A stretch of DNA of 64,000 nucleotides from Siphonodentalium dalli (GCA_032622095.1 CP136065.1:36738732-36802731), one strand, 5' to 3'. Positions 1-13,192 are shown, counted from the first letter of the stretch. Numbers and translations: made by a program. The notes: generated from the letters alone by a model not told the origin.

Positions 1-96
1 CCGCATTGCAATTTTGTGAACAAACCATCCACGATCTTGTCGGGCCTGATTCCTCTACTTACAAATTAATCGTGGTCGTCTGAACGTACACTACAT

Positions 97-356
97 GTAC
101 ATGAGGCCACCACCCCCCATGGAATACGAAATACCACTTAACACAGAGGGTGGAACACAGAATACCAGTTAACAGCCATATGGAATACATAAAAATATAT
201 GAAAACTTCATTTTTTGGAAGGTCGGCGTACGAATACGGAATACCGGTATATTTGGAATACCGAATACCTCCTAACAGAGGGGCCGGAATACGGCGTACC
301 TCATAACAGGGCATGGAATACGGCGTACGAAAAGGGGGGTGGGGGGCCTCTTACAG
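97..356. repeat. Foldback (MITE-like) element
   Basis: The left end reads GAGGCCACCACCCCCC and the right end, reverse complemented, reads GAGGCCCCCCACCCCCC, so the block is bounded by C/G-rich inverted ends. The interior holds several GGAATAC/GTATTCC words in both orientations. It looks like a small non-autonomous foldback element. No target-site duplication was recognised and no gene is present. Confidence 0.5.
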
Positions 357-1344
357 GTAATGATGAATTGGCCACACAATAACTAGAATGAATCATTGAA
401 TGAGCATTTTATTTTTAATATTATCAGGTTCACATTTGTTCAAAATTATTCTATGAAGAAGTACCTTTCTATACAATCGCCTTTTAAGTTATATTTTCAA
501 TAATTGTGACCTTTTTGTTTTCCAACTATTGTCATACAAATCTCGACCGATAATACACATCAATTATGCATAGCTTTATGCCAGAATTGATTTTTGCAGA
601 GTAAAATTTACCACTCAATCCAGTTACGGAATACTTTTTCTTTTATTTACTATAGAAATTAAGCACAAAATATAATTTAATAAAAACCGATTTTGCCAAG
701 TTTCCCAGTTTTGCGAATATTGTGGATGGGTACATTAATATACGAATGATCAATTCCATATAATCATAGTCCATCAGATGTTACTATTTTAACATGACAA
801 ATCATAACAAATAACAAGCAGATTGAACGTATCCTAAAATTTCGACCATATTTCACCGACAGTAAAATTCACCATCATTTCATTTGAAAAATATGAATAA
901 ATTACGCACGTGTAATCGTAGATCAATTAAGTATATCACTCGTAACAACATTTTCGTGAAGAGAAAACACTTTACAACAGTTTACTTACCTGAAAAATCA
1001 GATCAAATGGAGTTTATCTCTTCATTTCCGACCTCAAAACTTTTTTGTTGCCAAAATGGCTGACGAAAGAACAGCGTTCGCGAACAGCGGACACACCAAA
1101 CGTTGTAATCCGAGTCCGACTTCAGTAAAAGGTGTATAGTTGTGATTATCAATTTCGTACATCATAGAAATCTGGTATATTTTATAATAGAGACATGTTC
1201 TGCACACAGATCTATACAATTGGCATGTTCATAAAAGGTATCTCGGGATTACTCAGATGGTGGGCCAATATAGACTTGAGTGATGTGTTTTGACCTGTGC
1301 CATTTAAATTTAATTGGGGGGGTGGGGGTGGTCAATGCGTATTA
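357..1344. other. AT-rich sequence, no gene seen
   Basis: I see no coding frame, RNA gene or repeat that I can support here. Confidence 0.4.
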
Positions 1345-1545
1345 TTTTTCATTTGCGTTTAAGCGCAAATGATTTACGCTTAGGCATAAACATTTGCGGT
1401 TAAGCCTAAATGATAGAGGTTATTTGAACTTAAGCGCAAATATGTGTGCTTAAGCGCAAATATGTGTGCTTAAGCGCAAATATGTGTGCTTAAGCGCAAA
1501 TATGTGTGCTTAAATGCAAATATTTTCGCTCAAACTTAAATAAAT
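1345..1545. repeat. 20 bp minisatellite
   Basis: The unit GCTTAAGCGCAAATATGTGT is repeated about 4.5 times almost exactly between 1427 and 1520. Degenerate copies of its core (TTAAGCGCAAAT and GCTTAGGCATAAA) lie on both sides. GCGCTTAAGCGC-type palindromes recur. G-rich and C-rich stretches at about 1317 and 1565 may be the ends of a carrier element. Confidence 0.8.
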
Positions 1546-1699
1546 AATAAATGTTAAAAGGGCCTCCCCCATATATATATGACCATGGCGGGAATTCGCT
1601 GGTGCAGCATTAAAGTCTTAACATACCATGTGCTAGAGCATTCTCTTATATATGTGAGTCATCCATATGGAGCCTCGCATCATATATAAAAGAATGCAC

Positions 1700-4600
1700 T
1701 GGCTTACAAGGCTTGCCAATGAACTGAACATGCATTAGGTTATTGCATGCACTTTTAATACACAGGGCAAGGTAGATTACATCATTTTATAGATATTCTA
1801 AAATTTCTAGTTTGTGAAAACTATAATTAAAGCCATATTGTATGAACCCTGTCTAACCAACTGAACTATGAACTATAGACATGTTATCATTTTTATTATC
1901 AGAGACATGCCTTCTGCCAAGATATAGCCTTATACATTATAAACATGCAAATAGTTGCTTCATTTGGGCTAACTTCCATCATTTAGTGAGTCAAACATGA
2001 GGAAATTCTCTTAGTTTGAAAGTTGTAGCAAGCCTGGCCCGGTGAGTTGATGTCACAAACATCAAATATTGTTACTTCTTGTCAGATGGACATTCCTGCC
2101 AATAAATTAAACATTTCTCATTGCAACTGTATGCATTTTAATACACAGAGCCTGATATAAATTACACCATTTGATGGATATTTTATTAAATAGTCTGTGG
2201 AAACAACATAAAAGCCATATTCTATGCATCCCTGTATAGCCAAAAGAAATTAAACTATGGATATTTTATTGTTTATTTGATCAGAGACATGTATTCTGTT
2301 GAGATATATGTTAAAAACATGCAAATAGTGGTTTCATTTGGGCTTGCTCCCATAAATTAGAGAGTCAGACATGAAGAGATTCCCTTATTTCAAATTTATA
2401 AGATGCCAAGCCAGCTGAAATGGTGTATCAAACCTCAAATGGCAGTATTTCTTATCAGATGGACATCTCTACCAATAAATTAAACATTTCTCATAGTCAT
2501 TGCATGCATTTTAATATACAGGACAAGTTAGAAAACATCATTTGATGGATATTTTACTTAAAATAGTCTGTGGAAACAACCTAAAAGCCATATTGTATGC
2601 ATCCCTGTGTAGCCAAAAGAAATTAAACTATGGATATTTTATTGTTTATTTCACCAGAGACATGTATTCGGTTGAGATATTGCCTTATATATGTTATAAA
2701 CATGCAAATAGTGGCTTCATTTTGGGCTTGCTTCCATAATTTAGAGAGTCAAACCTGAAGAGATTCCCTTATTTCAAATTTGTAAGATGCGAAGCCAACT
2801 GAAATGGTGTATCAAACCTCAAATGGCAATATTTCTTATCAGATGGACATCTCTACTAATAAATTAAACATTTCTCATGGTCATTGCATACATTTTAATA
2901 TACAGGACAAGGTAGAAACATCATTTGATGGAAATATTAATTAAAATAGTCTGTAAAATCTACATAAAAGCCATATTGTATGCATCCCTGTATAGCCAAA
3001 TGAAATTAAACTATGGATATTTTATTGTTTATTTCATTAGAGACATGCATTCTGTTGAGATATAGCCTTATATATGTTATAAACATGCAAATAGTACCTT
3101 TATTTGGGTTTGCTTCCATAATTTAGAGAGTCAAACCTGAAGAGATTCCCTTATTTCAAATTTACAAGATGCCAAGCCAGCTGAAATGGTGTATCAAACC
3201 CCAAATGACAGTATTTCTTATCAGATGGACATCTGTACCAATAAATTAAACATTTCTCATAGTCACTGCATGCATTATAATATATAGGCCAAGATAGAAA
3301 ACATCATTTGATGGATATTTTACTTAAAATATTCAGTGGAAACTACATAAAAGCAATATTGTATGCATCCCTGTATAGCCAAATCAAATTAAACTATGGA
3401 TATTGTATTGTTTATTTCATCTGAGACATGTATTCTGTTCAGATATAGCCTTATATATGTTATAAACATGCCAATAATGGCATAATTTAGGCTTTTTTTC
3501 CATAATTTAGAAAGTCAAAGCTGAATAAATTCCCTTATTTCAAATTTGTAAGATGCCAAGCCAGCTGAAATGGTCTATCAAACCTCAAATGACAGTATTT
3601 CTTATCAGATGGACATCTGTACCAATAAATTAAACATTTCTCATAGTCACTGCATGCATTATAATATATAGGACAAGGCAGAAAACAACATTTGATGGAT
3701 ATTTTACTTAAAATAGTCTGTGGAAACAACCTAAAAGCCATGTTGTATGCATCCCTGTATAGCCAAAATAAATTAAACTATGGATATTTTATTGTTGATT
3801 TCATCAGAGACATGTATTCTGTTGAGATATAGCCTTATATATGTTATAAACATGCAAATAGTGGCTTCATTTGGGCTTGCTTCCATAATTTAGAGAGTCA
3901 AACCTGAAGAGATTCCCTTATTTTAAATTTGTAAGATGCCAAGACAGCTGAAATGGTGTATCAAACCTTAAATGGCAGTATTTCTTATCAGATGGACATC
4001 TCTCCCAATAAATTAAACATTTCTCATGGTCACTGTGTGCATTATGATATATAGGGCAAGGTAGAAAACATTATTTGATGGATATCGTACTTAAAATAGT
4101 CTGTGGAAACTACTTAAAAGCAATATTGTATGCAGCCCTCTATAGCCAAATGCAATTAAACTATGGATATTTTATTGTGTATTTTATCAGCGACATGTAT
4201 TATGTTGAGATATAGCCTTATACATGTCATTAACATGCAAATAGTGGCTTCATATGGGCTTTCTTCCATTATTTAGAGAGTCAAATCTGAAGAAATTCCC
4301 TTAGTTTGATATTTATGATCCCATAATCCCATGAAATGGTATTTTAAACCTCAAATGTCAGTATTTCTTATCAGATGGACATATCAACTAATGAATTAAA
4401 CATTTCCCATGGTCATTACATGCATTTTAATATACAAGGCTATGTAGAAAACATCATTTGATGGATATTTTACTTAAAATAGTCTGTGGAAACTACATAA
4501 AAGCAATATTGTATGCATCCCTCTATAGCCAAATGCAATTGAACTATGGATATTTTATTGTGCATTTTATCAGAGACATGTATTCTATTGAGATATAGCC

Positions 4601-5095
4601 TTATACATGTTACTAACATGCAAATAGTGGCTTCATTTGGGCTTTCTTCCATAATTTAGAGAGTCAAAGCTGAATAAATTCCCTTAGGTTTCAAATTTAA
4701 AAGATACCAAGCCAGCTGAAATGGTGTATCAAACCTAAAATGTCAGTATTTCTTATCAGATGGACATCTCTACCAATAAATTAAGCATTTCTCATGTCCA
4801 TTGCATGCATTTTAATATATAGGACAAGGCAGAATACATCACTTGATGGATATTTTACTTTAAATACTTTGTGGAAACTAAATAAAGTCACATTGTATGC
4901 TTTCCTATATTGCCAAATGAAATTCAACTATGGATACATTGGATATTGTATTGTTTGTATCATCAGAGACATACATTCTGCTAAGATATAGTCTTTTGTG
5001 TGTTATAAACATACAATATAGGTGCATGGCCTCATTGGGCTTGCTTTCATAATACAAGAGAGTCAACTCTGAAGAAATACCATCGGTTTGAAATT
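1700..5095. repeat. 383 bp satellite array, about nine copies
   Basis: The phrase CTTATCAGATGGACATCTCT or a close variant starts near 2078, 2451, 2835, 3217, 3601, 3984, 4367 and 4752. The spacing is 373, 384, 382, 384, 383, 383 and 385 bp. A further diverged partial unit precedes the first. Each monomer also contains TAAATTAAACATTTCTCAT, a stretch around TGCATTTTAATA, and AATTTAGAGAGTCAAAC. The outer units are the most diverged, as expected for a tandem array kept uniform in its centre. Short open frames in some units are not conserved between units, so I read the array as non-coding. Confidence 0.93.
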
Positions 5096-5385
5096 GGTAG
5101 CTCTTCCATCCTTATATAAGAGGGGTATATACCAGCTTGAAGTACCGGTTTAATTAATAGGTTCAATGCAAGGGGCCACCAAAGAGGTTTGTCTAGTTCG
5201 GGATGGTGTGGCAAACCGCCAACTGGATATTTCAAGGGAGGCCTCCTCAATGGCGACCCACTATATTGTGCAAATTTTTTTTTATTAAAATTGTATAAAG
5301 GTCAGCATGCCCTACGAGCATTGAGAAATAGATAAAAACACTTACTGACAGATTGCCAATAACAAAATTACATCTGTTGAAACTA

Positions 5386-5670
5386 TTGTTATGTTAACAA
5401 AACTGTTACAGTGATTTGTCAACAAATATATAATTCTAGCTGTATTATTAGTTCAAATATTTAACTATGAATAACATTTTCAGAATATTTAATCAACAGG
5501 TTGGACCTTTTCCAATGTTATGTAAACAAAACTGTTACAGTGAGTGACTTGTCAACAATTATATAATCTTATAGCTGTAGTATTACATGTAGTTCAAATA
5601 TTTAAGTATGAATATGAATTTTCAGAATATTTAATCAACAGGTTGGTCTGGTTGGACCTTTTTCAATGTT
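5386..5670. repeat. Tandem duplication, about 135 bp unit
   Basis: Two copies begin at the AACAAAACTGTTACAGTGA words near 5397 and 5527. Both run through TTCAAATATTTAA and TTTTCAGAATATTTAATCAA to GGTTGGACCTTT. The second copy has small insertions. Confidence 0.8.
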
Positions 5671-5754
5671 TACCATAAACTTTTGATCACAATTTTGCTC
5701 TCGTTGGACTTTTACAGTTATTCCAATACAGCAGTAATTTCTACATAACAATTA

Positions 5755-6062
5755 ATTCTTGGTTTAGAAATATTTTCTTTAAGTATTTCTTAACTTAGAA
5801 AAAAAATCTTGAAACAAGAAATATATATTTAATTTTTGAAGCCATTTTCTTAGTAAGGAAATTGTTTCTTGTTTCAAGACTAAAATCTATCTTATTTGAG
5901 AAAACTATCTTTTGTCTGGTGGGAGTTTCTTAAATTTTCTTGATGTAGCAGACTTGGGGGGTATATTTCCCAAAATAAGATTTATTTTCCTGTTTCAGGA
6001 AATAGTTTTTCTTGTTTCAAGATATTTTATCTTATTAAGAAATTATTTTTGGCAGTGTGTGT
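5755..6062. repeat. AT-rich element with CTTGTTTCAAGA repeats
   Basis: Several TTCTTGTTTCAAGA, CTTGAAACAAGAAA and AAGAAATTATTT words occur in both orientations, and the right edge reads TTTTTGGCAGTGTG. The arrangement resembles widespread animal MITEs whose ends read CACTGCnAAAAA. The left end is not clear. No gene. Confidence 0.45.
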
Positions 6063-6771
6063 TTCACGATATGCATATTCATTAAGTATATGTTGACATT
6101 TTTATCAAGACTTGGGAGGGTGTGACACAGCAAGCCCCCCCCCCCACCCCCTCGTCACGTCGCCTTCCTGTTGGACAGGAAACGATATTGTGATATTATA
6201 CATGCTCAAACGCCATTCACATGAATTCGGCTGCGAAGAATTTGTACAATTAATAGTTGGTGACAATATCGTGAACATCGTGACAATTTCCCCAACGATT
6301 CCGGAGTGACCATTCCTGTACATGTGTAAAAAAAGCGAGTGAACGCGTCGGTTGGCTGCCACCAGTCGCCTTCAAATGATCAAGCGCGTGATAAGCGTAT
6401 TTGCTCTGCATGTGGTAATGGGGTGGGTGATGAATATCACCACGTCATTGAATGAAAAAAAAATCAGGAGTTACGAGAGAAATATATTCCCGCTTATTAC
6501 TGGGAATTTCCAAATCTGAGCAAATTTTATGGACTCATCGCATTGGAAAATTTGATCGTCTTAAAAGCGTGTGTGTGTACCTGAAGCTATCTTTAAGGGA
6601 ATAGTGGAGATAGATGCACTCATGGTTCACAAATATACAAGTGTACACTTATACATATACAACAAGCAACATACCTGACATTATATTATTCGTAGATATA
6701 CATGACATATGACCTGACATAATACAAAATTTACTTGCCTGTCGTGATAACACGGACATGTGGATTTACAG
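6063..6771. other. No gene recognised; poly-C tract
   Basis: A run of C near 6131-6144 is the only low-complexity feature. The short open frames across 6105-6362 overlap on both strands and show no recognisable protein. Confidence 0.4.
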
Positions 6772-6945
6772 GTAGAGACATGTCTGAAGACGAAGACAAA
6801 ACTTGCGTGTGAGAGAACAAGACATTATATTGTAGTAGCCAAGTGCTCTGCCCAATCAAACAAAGTCAATCAAAGGCAACCAACCGCGATCATCGTGAAT
6901 CTGATTGATGAACTGGCAGATAGATTGGCTGAAGTCGTTCAATGG
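6772..6945 (+). CDS. Exon-like open segment, unidentified
   Basis: The segment is bounded by a possible acceptor (GGATTTACAG) and donor (CAATG|GTAAAG) and is open for 58 codons. The predicted peptide begins VETCLKTKTKLACERTR and ends in a helix-like stretch, IIVNLIDELADRLAEVVQW. Base composition is less AT-rich than the surroundings. I do not recognise the protein, the polypyrimidine tract before the acceptor is poor, and no neighbouring exon was found. It could be chance. Confidence 0.22.
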
Positions 6946-7165
6946 TAAAGTTGTCTGCGCTATTTAGACACGAGAAATTATATATGCTAATTTAAAAGTA
7001 CTAAAATGTTATCAGATTTAGGCGCTGCAATAATTTGCGAACCAGATGTACACGAGTAATCACATGTGTGAATTAGAAGACAGATTATATACCGGGGGTC
7101 CAACAATGTAAATAAGTGTATATACCACCATAACCACAAATATATCATCTTCATCACCATTATCA

Positions 7166-7212
7166 TAATCTTCATCATCATCATCATCATCATCATCATT
7201 ATCATCATCACG

Positions 7213-7248
<36 letters not shown>
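7166..7248. repeat. (ATC)n microsatellite
   Basis: About 25 TCA/ATC triplets, interrupted twice near 7198 and 7210. The poly-Met and poly-Asp frames read from it are artefacts of the repeat. Confidence 0.95.
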
Positions 7249-8480
7249 GTAACTAATACTATTGTGTTAACTTACTAGTGCGCTTATGTTACATATTGAT
7301 TTATGGCTAAGGCATAATAAAACATTGAAACCAAACCACCATGCCGCTTCTAACCACCAGTCGGCTTCTAAACACCATGCGACTTTAAAACTCAATTATG
7401 TGGTTATCATTTGTCAGTCATTGGAGTTATTCAGCACGTGGCTATATAAGTCACATTCAAGGGTGTCACTTAGAAATGATGGCTTTTTGTGGTCGTTATT
7501 GTGTTTTTGTGACATACTTTGGACAGTTCGTAATAAATGTGTGGTAAGTCCAGTCACATAGCTATCAGCTAGTGCCACCCACCCAGAACAGAAATATGTC
7601 AGTGACCCTGGTCATTATACTTCCGGCATGTTTGACATGTTATACCTAATCATACAATACAGGGGCAATATTTGTGGTATCATAAATACGGGTCGTTTGG
7701 CTTTATGTGGATCGCAGTGGTCCAGGTATTAGATTTTTCGGTTTGTAGCGCTTTCGACGCAGCAATAACAGTTTGCCGTGAACTGGTGGTCTATTGAATT
7801 TCTCCGCAACAGTTTCTTGGTTGAATTACGCGACGTGTGACTGCCGAGACGTATTTTGGCGTTTCTATATTGGACATTACACCACGTTTTAAAACCATAA
7901 TGTAAACTTTCGATTATGACTGAGGCATTATTAATTGTGTACACCATTTATCACACTTCTTTCCTACATACTTCATTATCGTTCCTATCTATTTCATTAT
8001 CTTCTCCCTTATATCACACCTCCATCTTTCTCATCACTGCACTCGCTTAACTAACTTCCCAACATTTATTTGAAAACACAGAACAATTTTCAAATTCCCG
8101 TCCTCTTTACCTTGTAGCTGTCTGTATTGATACTCGGGGTAACATTTCTAGAGGAAAGGATTTTTTATAAAAGCCATAGGCTCGTGGCTTGTTATCCAAT
8201 CCTCATTTAATTTTGAACCATTTGTTTTTTTATATGTATAATTGTCAATGTGATGTTCTGTTCTTTTGTTCAAATAAATATTGTTTACACCTAAGTCATT
8301 CGGTAAACGTATGTCTACAATTATGTTCACGGCAAAGTCCGCATGCAACCTCCACAAACATGAACTGTGTTAAGGGCGTGGTTTTGTTCTCGGTCGAGGA
8401 CTATTATTTTATACATAAAAACGTTATTATATGTCTTCATCGGTATTAAAGTTGTCCATACTTGTATCTTGTGTTTTAAG
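7249..8480. other. No gene recognised
   Basis: The segment is mixed-composition DNA. A minus-strand open frame at 7729-7947 has no recognisable family and no splice context. I see no RNA gene. Confidence 0.35.
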
Positions 8481-8732
8481 TCAATTAATGAACTCGCGAC
8501 GGGACATTCGGAAACTAGAAGGTTTCACACTTTGGGGTCGACCTTCTGTGTTCCGAATGTCCAGTCTCTTGTCCATTAAACCTGATAGAATTATCAGCAC
8601 ACAATGTTGAAATCGCCTATCGGTCTCGTTTTCCAACGAAAAAGTAGCCCAGTCGTAGATGATAGGCATGGTGTGCGTATCGCTTTCCATATTGTTGACG
8701 GCTCTATAGGCGCAACCATAGGCCATATCCAA
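8481..8732 (-). CDS. Exon-like open frame, unidentified
   Basis: A minus-strand frame of about 80 codons has balanced codon use and contains AVNNMESDTHTMPIIYDWAT and FRMSRREFIN before a stop. If spliced, an acceptor at CCTATAG would place the exon start at 8703. A hairpin (8512-8562) lies inside it. I do not recognise the family, no partner exon was found, and it may be a fragment of a mobile element rather than a host exon. Confidence 0.25.
   Translation of the reverse strand: MDMAYGCAYRAVNNMESDTHTMPIIYDWATFSLENETDRRFQHCVLIILSGLMDKRLDIRNTEGRPQSVKPSSFRMSRREFIN
8512..8562. repeat. Short hairpin
   Basis: A GGACATTCGGAA arm pairs with TTCCGAATGTCC, and AGAAGGT pairs with ACCTTCT inside it. The stem is about 22 bp with two or three mismatches and a small loop. 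Confidence 0.6.
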
Positions 8733-9896
8733 TGATCAGCAGTGAATTTTATTTAGACATTGAAACGGCACACCAAATCCATCAGCCGAACACTGGTGTT
8801 TTAGTTGCATTATATGCACGGACAGGTCTTCTAGAAAGATGTTAGTGAACTGTCAACCACAAACGATCACTCAATCATTTTTTTAGGCACCTTGATTCAG
8901 AAATAGTGTTACTGATTCAATGTTTGTTCCGTCAGCAATATAATTTGACATATAGAGCTAGAGTAGTATCTTTCACTAACACTCTATGATAATGCTAACA
9001 CCTCTAATTCTCTGCGTGTGCCAATTTGAGTTATTTTGTGATTAATGACGATCAAAGAACAGAGATCAACGATAACTGTGACCTGTGCATACAAGGTGCT
9101 CCGACAGTTAACGGAGGAATATTTTACCACCAACAATAGTGCGAGGTTCCATGACCAATCAAAGACGCTGTTTCTTACTGGGGGTGGAACATATGTTACG
9201 TCGTTACGTTCAAACAACCCAGCTTACGTCATATGGTTACGACGAAATAACGAAGTAACGGAAAACTGAATTTCTGGAATGGACAATTACGTTGACCGAT
9301 GTTAAGAAGCACATCCATCCATACATTGGTTGGGTTCATATATAAGCTCGATAATGCAGTATATTTTTTTCAAATATGTCCTATCAAACTCTCTATTGAC
9401 CTACCTAAAAAGTTTATTTTATTTCTTTTTTAAGCCATTTTTTAAACATAATTAGAACGTATTTCGCATGTTGTTAATGTGAACAGGTGTTGTTACAAGT
9501 TGTTATATATTGGTTTTAAAGGATAATGATTTTCCCCTTCAAATTGATAGTTTGACATTGAGTTTTTGTTTAAATACACGAATGGGGCGCCTTCTTATGT
9601 ATCCACGTTCCGATCTGAACATTTAAATCCCGCCATTATTTTTTTAACGAATGGGCATATAACACAAGTCGATCTTCGGAAGCTAGAATGTTCAATTATT
9701 AGCCCCTACTGAGACTTCGGACAGCAACTAGTACACATTCGGATGACCTACAGGTTACACTTGTATATATTCGAAGGACCTACCGGTTACAAACTAATTA
9801 TTTTCCATTGGGATTGGGACACAAGTTATACAACTTAGATAGTTCCTCTCCCCATACAGTTACAACACGTTATTTTTATAACAAGATGGTATATAA
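8733..9896. other. No gene recognised
   Basis: Open frames near 9000-9270 overlap on both strands without protein-like features. Nothing else can be supported. Confidence 0.35.
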
Positions 9897-11622
9897 TGGC
9901 CCGATTCGTCATCTCAGGTTTAAACCTGGTCTACGTAAACCTCTAGGTTTAAACCACCGTGAGTCAGCAAAATCCGTGGTTTAAACCCGCGACCGCAGGT
10001 CTAAGTGACGCATTCGTCATCTCTGGTTTAAACCTGGTTCAGCCAGACCAGTGGTTTAACAGTAGTGTCTCTGTATCGTCGAGATAAATAATCGTACTTT
10101 CCTAATGCGGACCGCCTCGTTTTATTGATTGCGAAAATCAATAATTACGACAGCGACCATATTTTGATTGGAAATTTATAAGCGAGAAGCACTCACATCT
10201 ATAAAGCATGTGGGGTTAAGTTTTTGTCAATTTCGATATTTTGTTTGCGTTTTATAAGCTTAAACCGGCAACTAAACCATCTAATTCGGCGGTCCAGCTA
10301 AACCAGCTTTACCGAGGCTAAACTTGAGATGACGAATCCGTCTTTTCTTCATCGCGGTTTAGAATTATCAAACAATCAATCAAATGGTGGAGCTGTAAAT
10401 TATCTCGAGTGAGGGCGTGTCTGGGTGGCGGCTACCGGCTGGTGTTATCATGTCACAGTTGATTCATTCGCACGCGAGCTTTGCTCAGATAAGGACATGT
10501 TCCTTCAATATGATTTTTACAACTATCTTGTGTGTGTTTTTTGCTTGTGGCAATCACAAATACTGGTGTTTTCTATACGAATTCATTTGAATGGTTCAAC
10601 GTTTTAATTTTGACACCAAAACCATGCTACTGCATGAACAGATATGCTATACACATAGTTCGCAATCATAAACTTATATTGCTATATGAGTCAAATATAT
10701 GATAACATATTTTGATGTAGATCGGGCCACAAAGCTCTACTCTGGCTCCGTCCATAAATTCCCATAATATTCCACCAGTTCAAAACCTGGGAACTTTTTG
10801 ATTTTCTGCACGACGGAAAATGTATTAGATTGAAAAAAAAGCAACGCATGTAATATGGTTGCCCACTTCAATCAGTTCAGATGCCGCTTCTGGTGTGCAC
10901 TCATAAGCAAATTGCTTTTGCTTGACTGACCTCTTGGTACAGTATTGACTCGATTATGCAGCTTTTATCCAGCGTCAGAGGGGCCTGTGGCCCCTTCGTG
11001 CGAAAGGAGCCTGCTTCAAATTTGCGCACATTTTGAACATTTTAATTAAAAAAATATTTAAATATTGTTTCTTGTTAGATACAATTTCTTACTCAAATTA
11101 ACAACACAATTTTTCATTTTTTGTAAATTAAATTTTCTTATTTTCAAATCAGTTTTAGAACAGTTGCGAACAGACAAACGGACATACATATATACAGCTC
11201 CTATACCCTTTAATATATACATATATAAATGTAAATACACCAATATTTTTCTTTGCGAGTAAAGCATCGTGTAGAAAATCTATCACAAACAAAGTGATAA
11301 ACAACGCGTGAAACTCGTGCTGATAGACATGCCCTTTGTCAGATGATTTAAACCAACAAAGAGATCGGATTAATGGTCAATGAGCGTGCACGTGTTCGCG
11401 ATAATTTATGACATGTCAATAACCATTATATCGGCGTGTCTTTTGGTCCAATTGGCAAGAGAGTAGTTTGACTGCTTGCTCATATCACCGAATCGAGTTG
11501 TCAATTAGCTGGAAACTGAACGACAAAAACGCCCACTTAGACCCGGTTTGGCTGGACCGCCAATGTAGGTTTAAACCAGATTTAAACTAGGAGGTTTAAA
11601 CCTGAGATGACGAATCCGGCCA
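9897..11622. mobile_element. Non-autonomous DNA transposon with GGATTCGTCATCTC ends
   Basis: The left end, TGGCCCGATTCGTCATCTC, is mirrored at the right end by GAGATGACGAATCCGGCCA. The inverted ends continue inward through AGGTTTAAACC, giving at least 30 bp of terminal inverted repeat. The word GGTTTAAACC or a close variant recurs about seven times near the two ends. No transposase frame is present inside, so this is a non-autonomous element. A smaller element with the same ends is nested in its left part. I could not define a target-site duplication. Confidence 0.75.
10010..10340. mobile_element. Nested copy with the same terminal repeats
   Basis: It starts GCATTCGTCATCTCTGGTTT and ends AACTTGAGATGACGAATCCG, the same inverted ends as the enclosing element. 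At about 330 bp it looks like a short internally deleted relative inserted into, or copied within, the larger element. Confidence 0.65.
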
Positions 11623-11663
11623 ATATGTTTAAATTGTTACCAGATCCAGGTTCGATATGTGAG

Positions 11664-12268
11664 TTATTTTGGTTTGATTACCGATTGTTGACATTGGAGA
11701 GATGCGTTACTTAGTTCAGTAGCTTTGGGGTACAAAATGATGGCGATTGTGCGTGGCGTTGACACAGAGGTGTTAAATTTGTTAATTGGTGAGCGGTTTG
11801 TAGCGACTATATATTTTTGAACTTCTGCAAATATTAATTTGTTTTTGTTATTACTAATGTTTGGTGTACCTTTTAGGAGGTCAGTGATATTGTATACAGT
11901 TATGCCTTTTGTTCTATAAACCTGTTGAAAAGCCGTACGCGTTGTGTCTGGTATAGGGGGCATAAGAAAAAGTAATTGAGGGCGTCTTCGATTTTGTTTC
12001 CACAATCACAGAATGGGCTAACAGCTATGTGGTTTTCGAATTTGTCGTGATTTAAGTCGCTGCATTTGTTTCTCAATTTGGTATGTATTATATTGTTTAT
12101 TCTGGAACCGGTATAATAGTAGTTAGGGCGTTTGGGTAAGTAGCATATAATGTTAAGGAATATCTTGAATGCGTGTAAGCTTTCAGCTTCGGTTACAATG
12201 TCGGGGAGTTTGTTCCAATGTATGTTTCCGGTCGGGTAGAATCTCAGATTATGTTTGTCGTTGGCCTA
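11664..12268 (-). pseudogene. Decayed 3' end of a non-LTR retrotransposon (LINE)
   Basis: Read on the minus strand from about 12268, one frame without an ATG gives a peptide with TKLRNKCSDLNHDKFENH and the zinc-binding-like stretch FCDCGNKIEDALNYFFLC. That is the C-terminal CxC...H/F...C region that follows the reverse transcriptase in many animal LINEs. The frame then breaks near 11910, and another frame continues with KLIFAEVQKYIVATNR, the usual last residues before the stop. The reverse transcriptase itself is absent, so this is a 5'-truncated, frameshifted copy. The tail resembles the fragment at 26061-26268. Confidence 0.75.
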
Positions 12269-13192
12269 GTCACAACGATCCATTGTGATGTGTGATTCTA
12301 GTCGACCTGAACGCACCTGAATGTCCTATATGAACGCTTATCCATCTCATAATATGACATGTCCAGACAGTGTCATATAAGCGATTAATATAATGATAAA
12401 TATAACACAGACGTGCGTCTGCATCGTTGCCATGGATTCGGTTAACGAGTGAGCAGTACTTATTATACGTTTTATAACGTTATGATCAGGCAGAATAATG
12501 GACGTACCGACTAGATCCCAACTGTGGCAAAATGTTCAATGATCGGACAAGTCTTGCATCAATTGTGAATTTCGGACCGAAAGGAGGTTGATTATGTTCT
12601 GATAGTTGAATTTTCCAACCAATATATAATGTGAAAAATGTCAGTGTTATGAAGCAAGAGTCGGCTATTTGCCATGTGTAGCCACCCGTTTAGCATGCGT
12701 GTAACCTGTAACGTGTGTCATGCCTTTGCCAACAAATGTCACATGACTCACATAGCCATTGTGTTAGAATTCCGTTGATAACTTCCATGTCCAACACGAC
12801 TTGTGGTAAACTATGATCGGCATGCGTTCTGCATTCTCAATCTAAACTGCTATTTGAATTGCCGGTTCAATTGACAATGCTATCGCTTTTCCCGTGTAAA
12901 TTTCGGTTTTCGGCATCCTTTCGTCGGTGTGTGCGAATGTAAGAGTTTTGAATGGGCGACCAATGCTATACAGACAGTGGGGCGATGGGATTTCCATGCG
13001 CTACAAAATCTTATGTTGATTGAAATTAAATAAGCGTATCAGTTGTCGCGGTGCGATAATCTGGTCATCACCGACGGGTACTGGACTATTTTGTTACGCT
13101 AACTTGCATGCGGAGTGAGCACACACGGTTGCCTATACTGTATCATATGAGGGTATATGCTCAACATTATATGTGGGTCTATGCAATAACAG
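12269..13192. other. No gene recognised
   Basis: I see no supported frame, repeat or RNA gene. Confidence 0.35.

Noticed and set aside
6987..7248. Poly-Met and poly-Asp frames
   Set aside because: Translation of the (ATC)n microsatellite.
8148..8579. Overlapping frames on both strands near 8.2-8.6 kb
   Set aside because: No conserved motif, and strongly AT-driven composition for those left of 8480.
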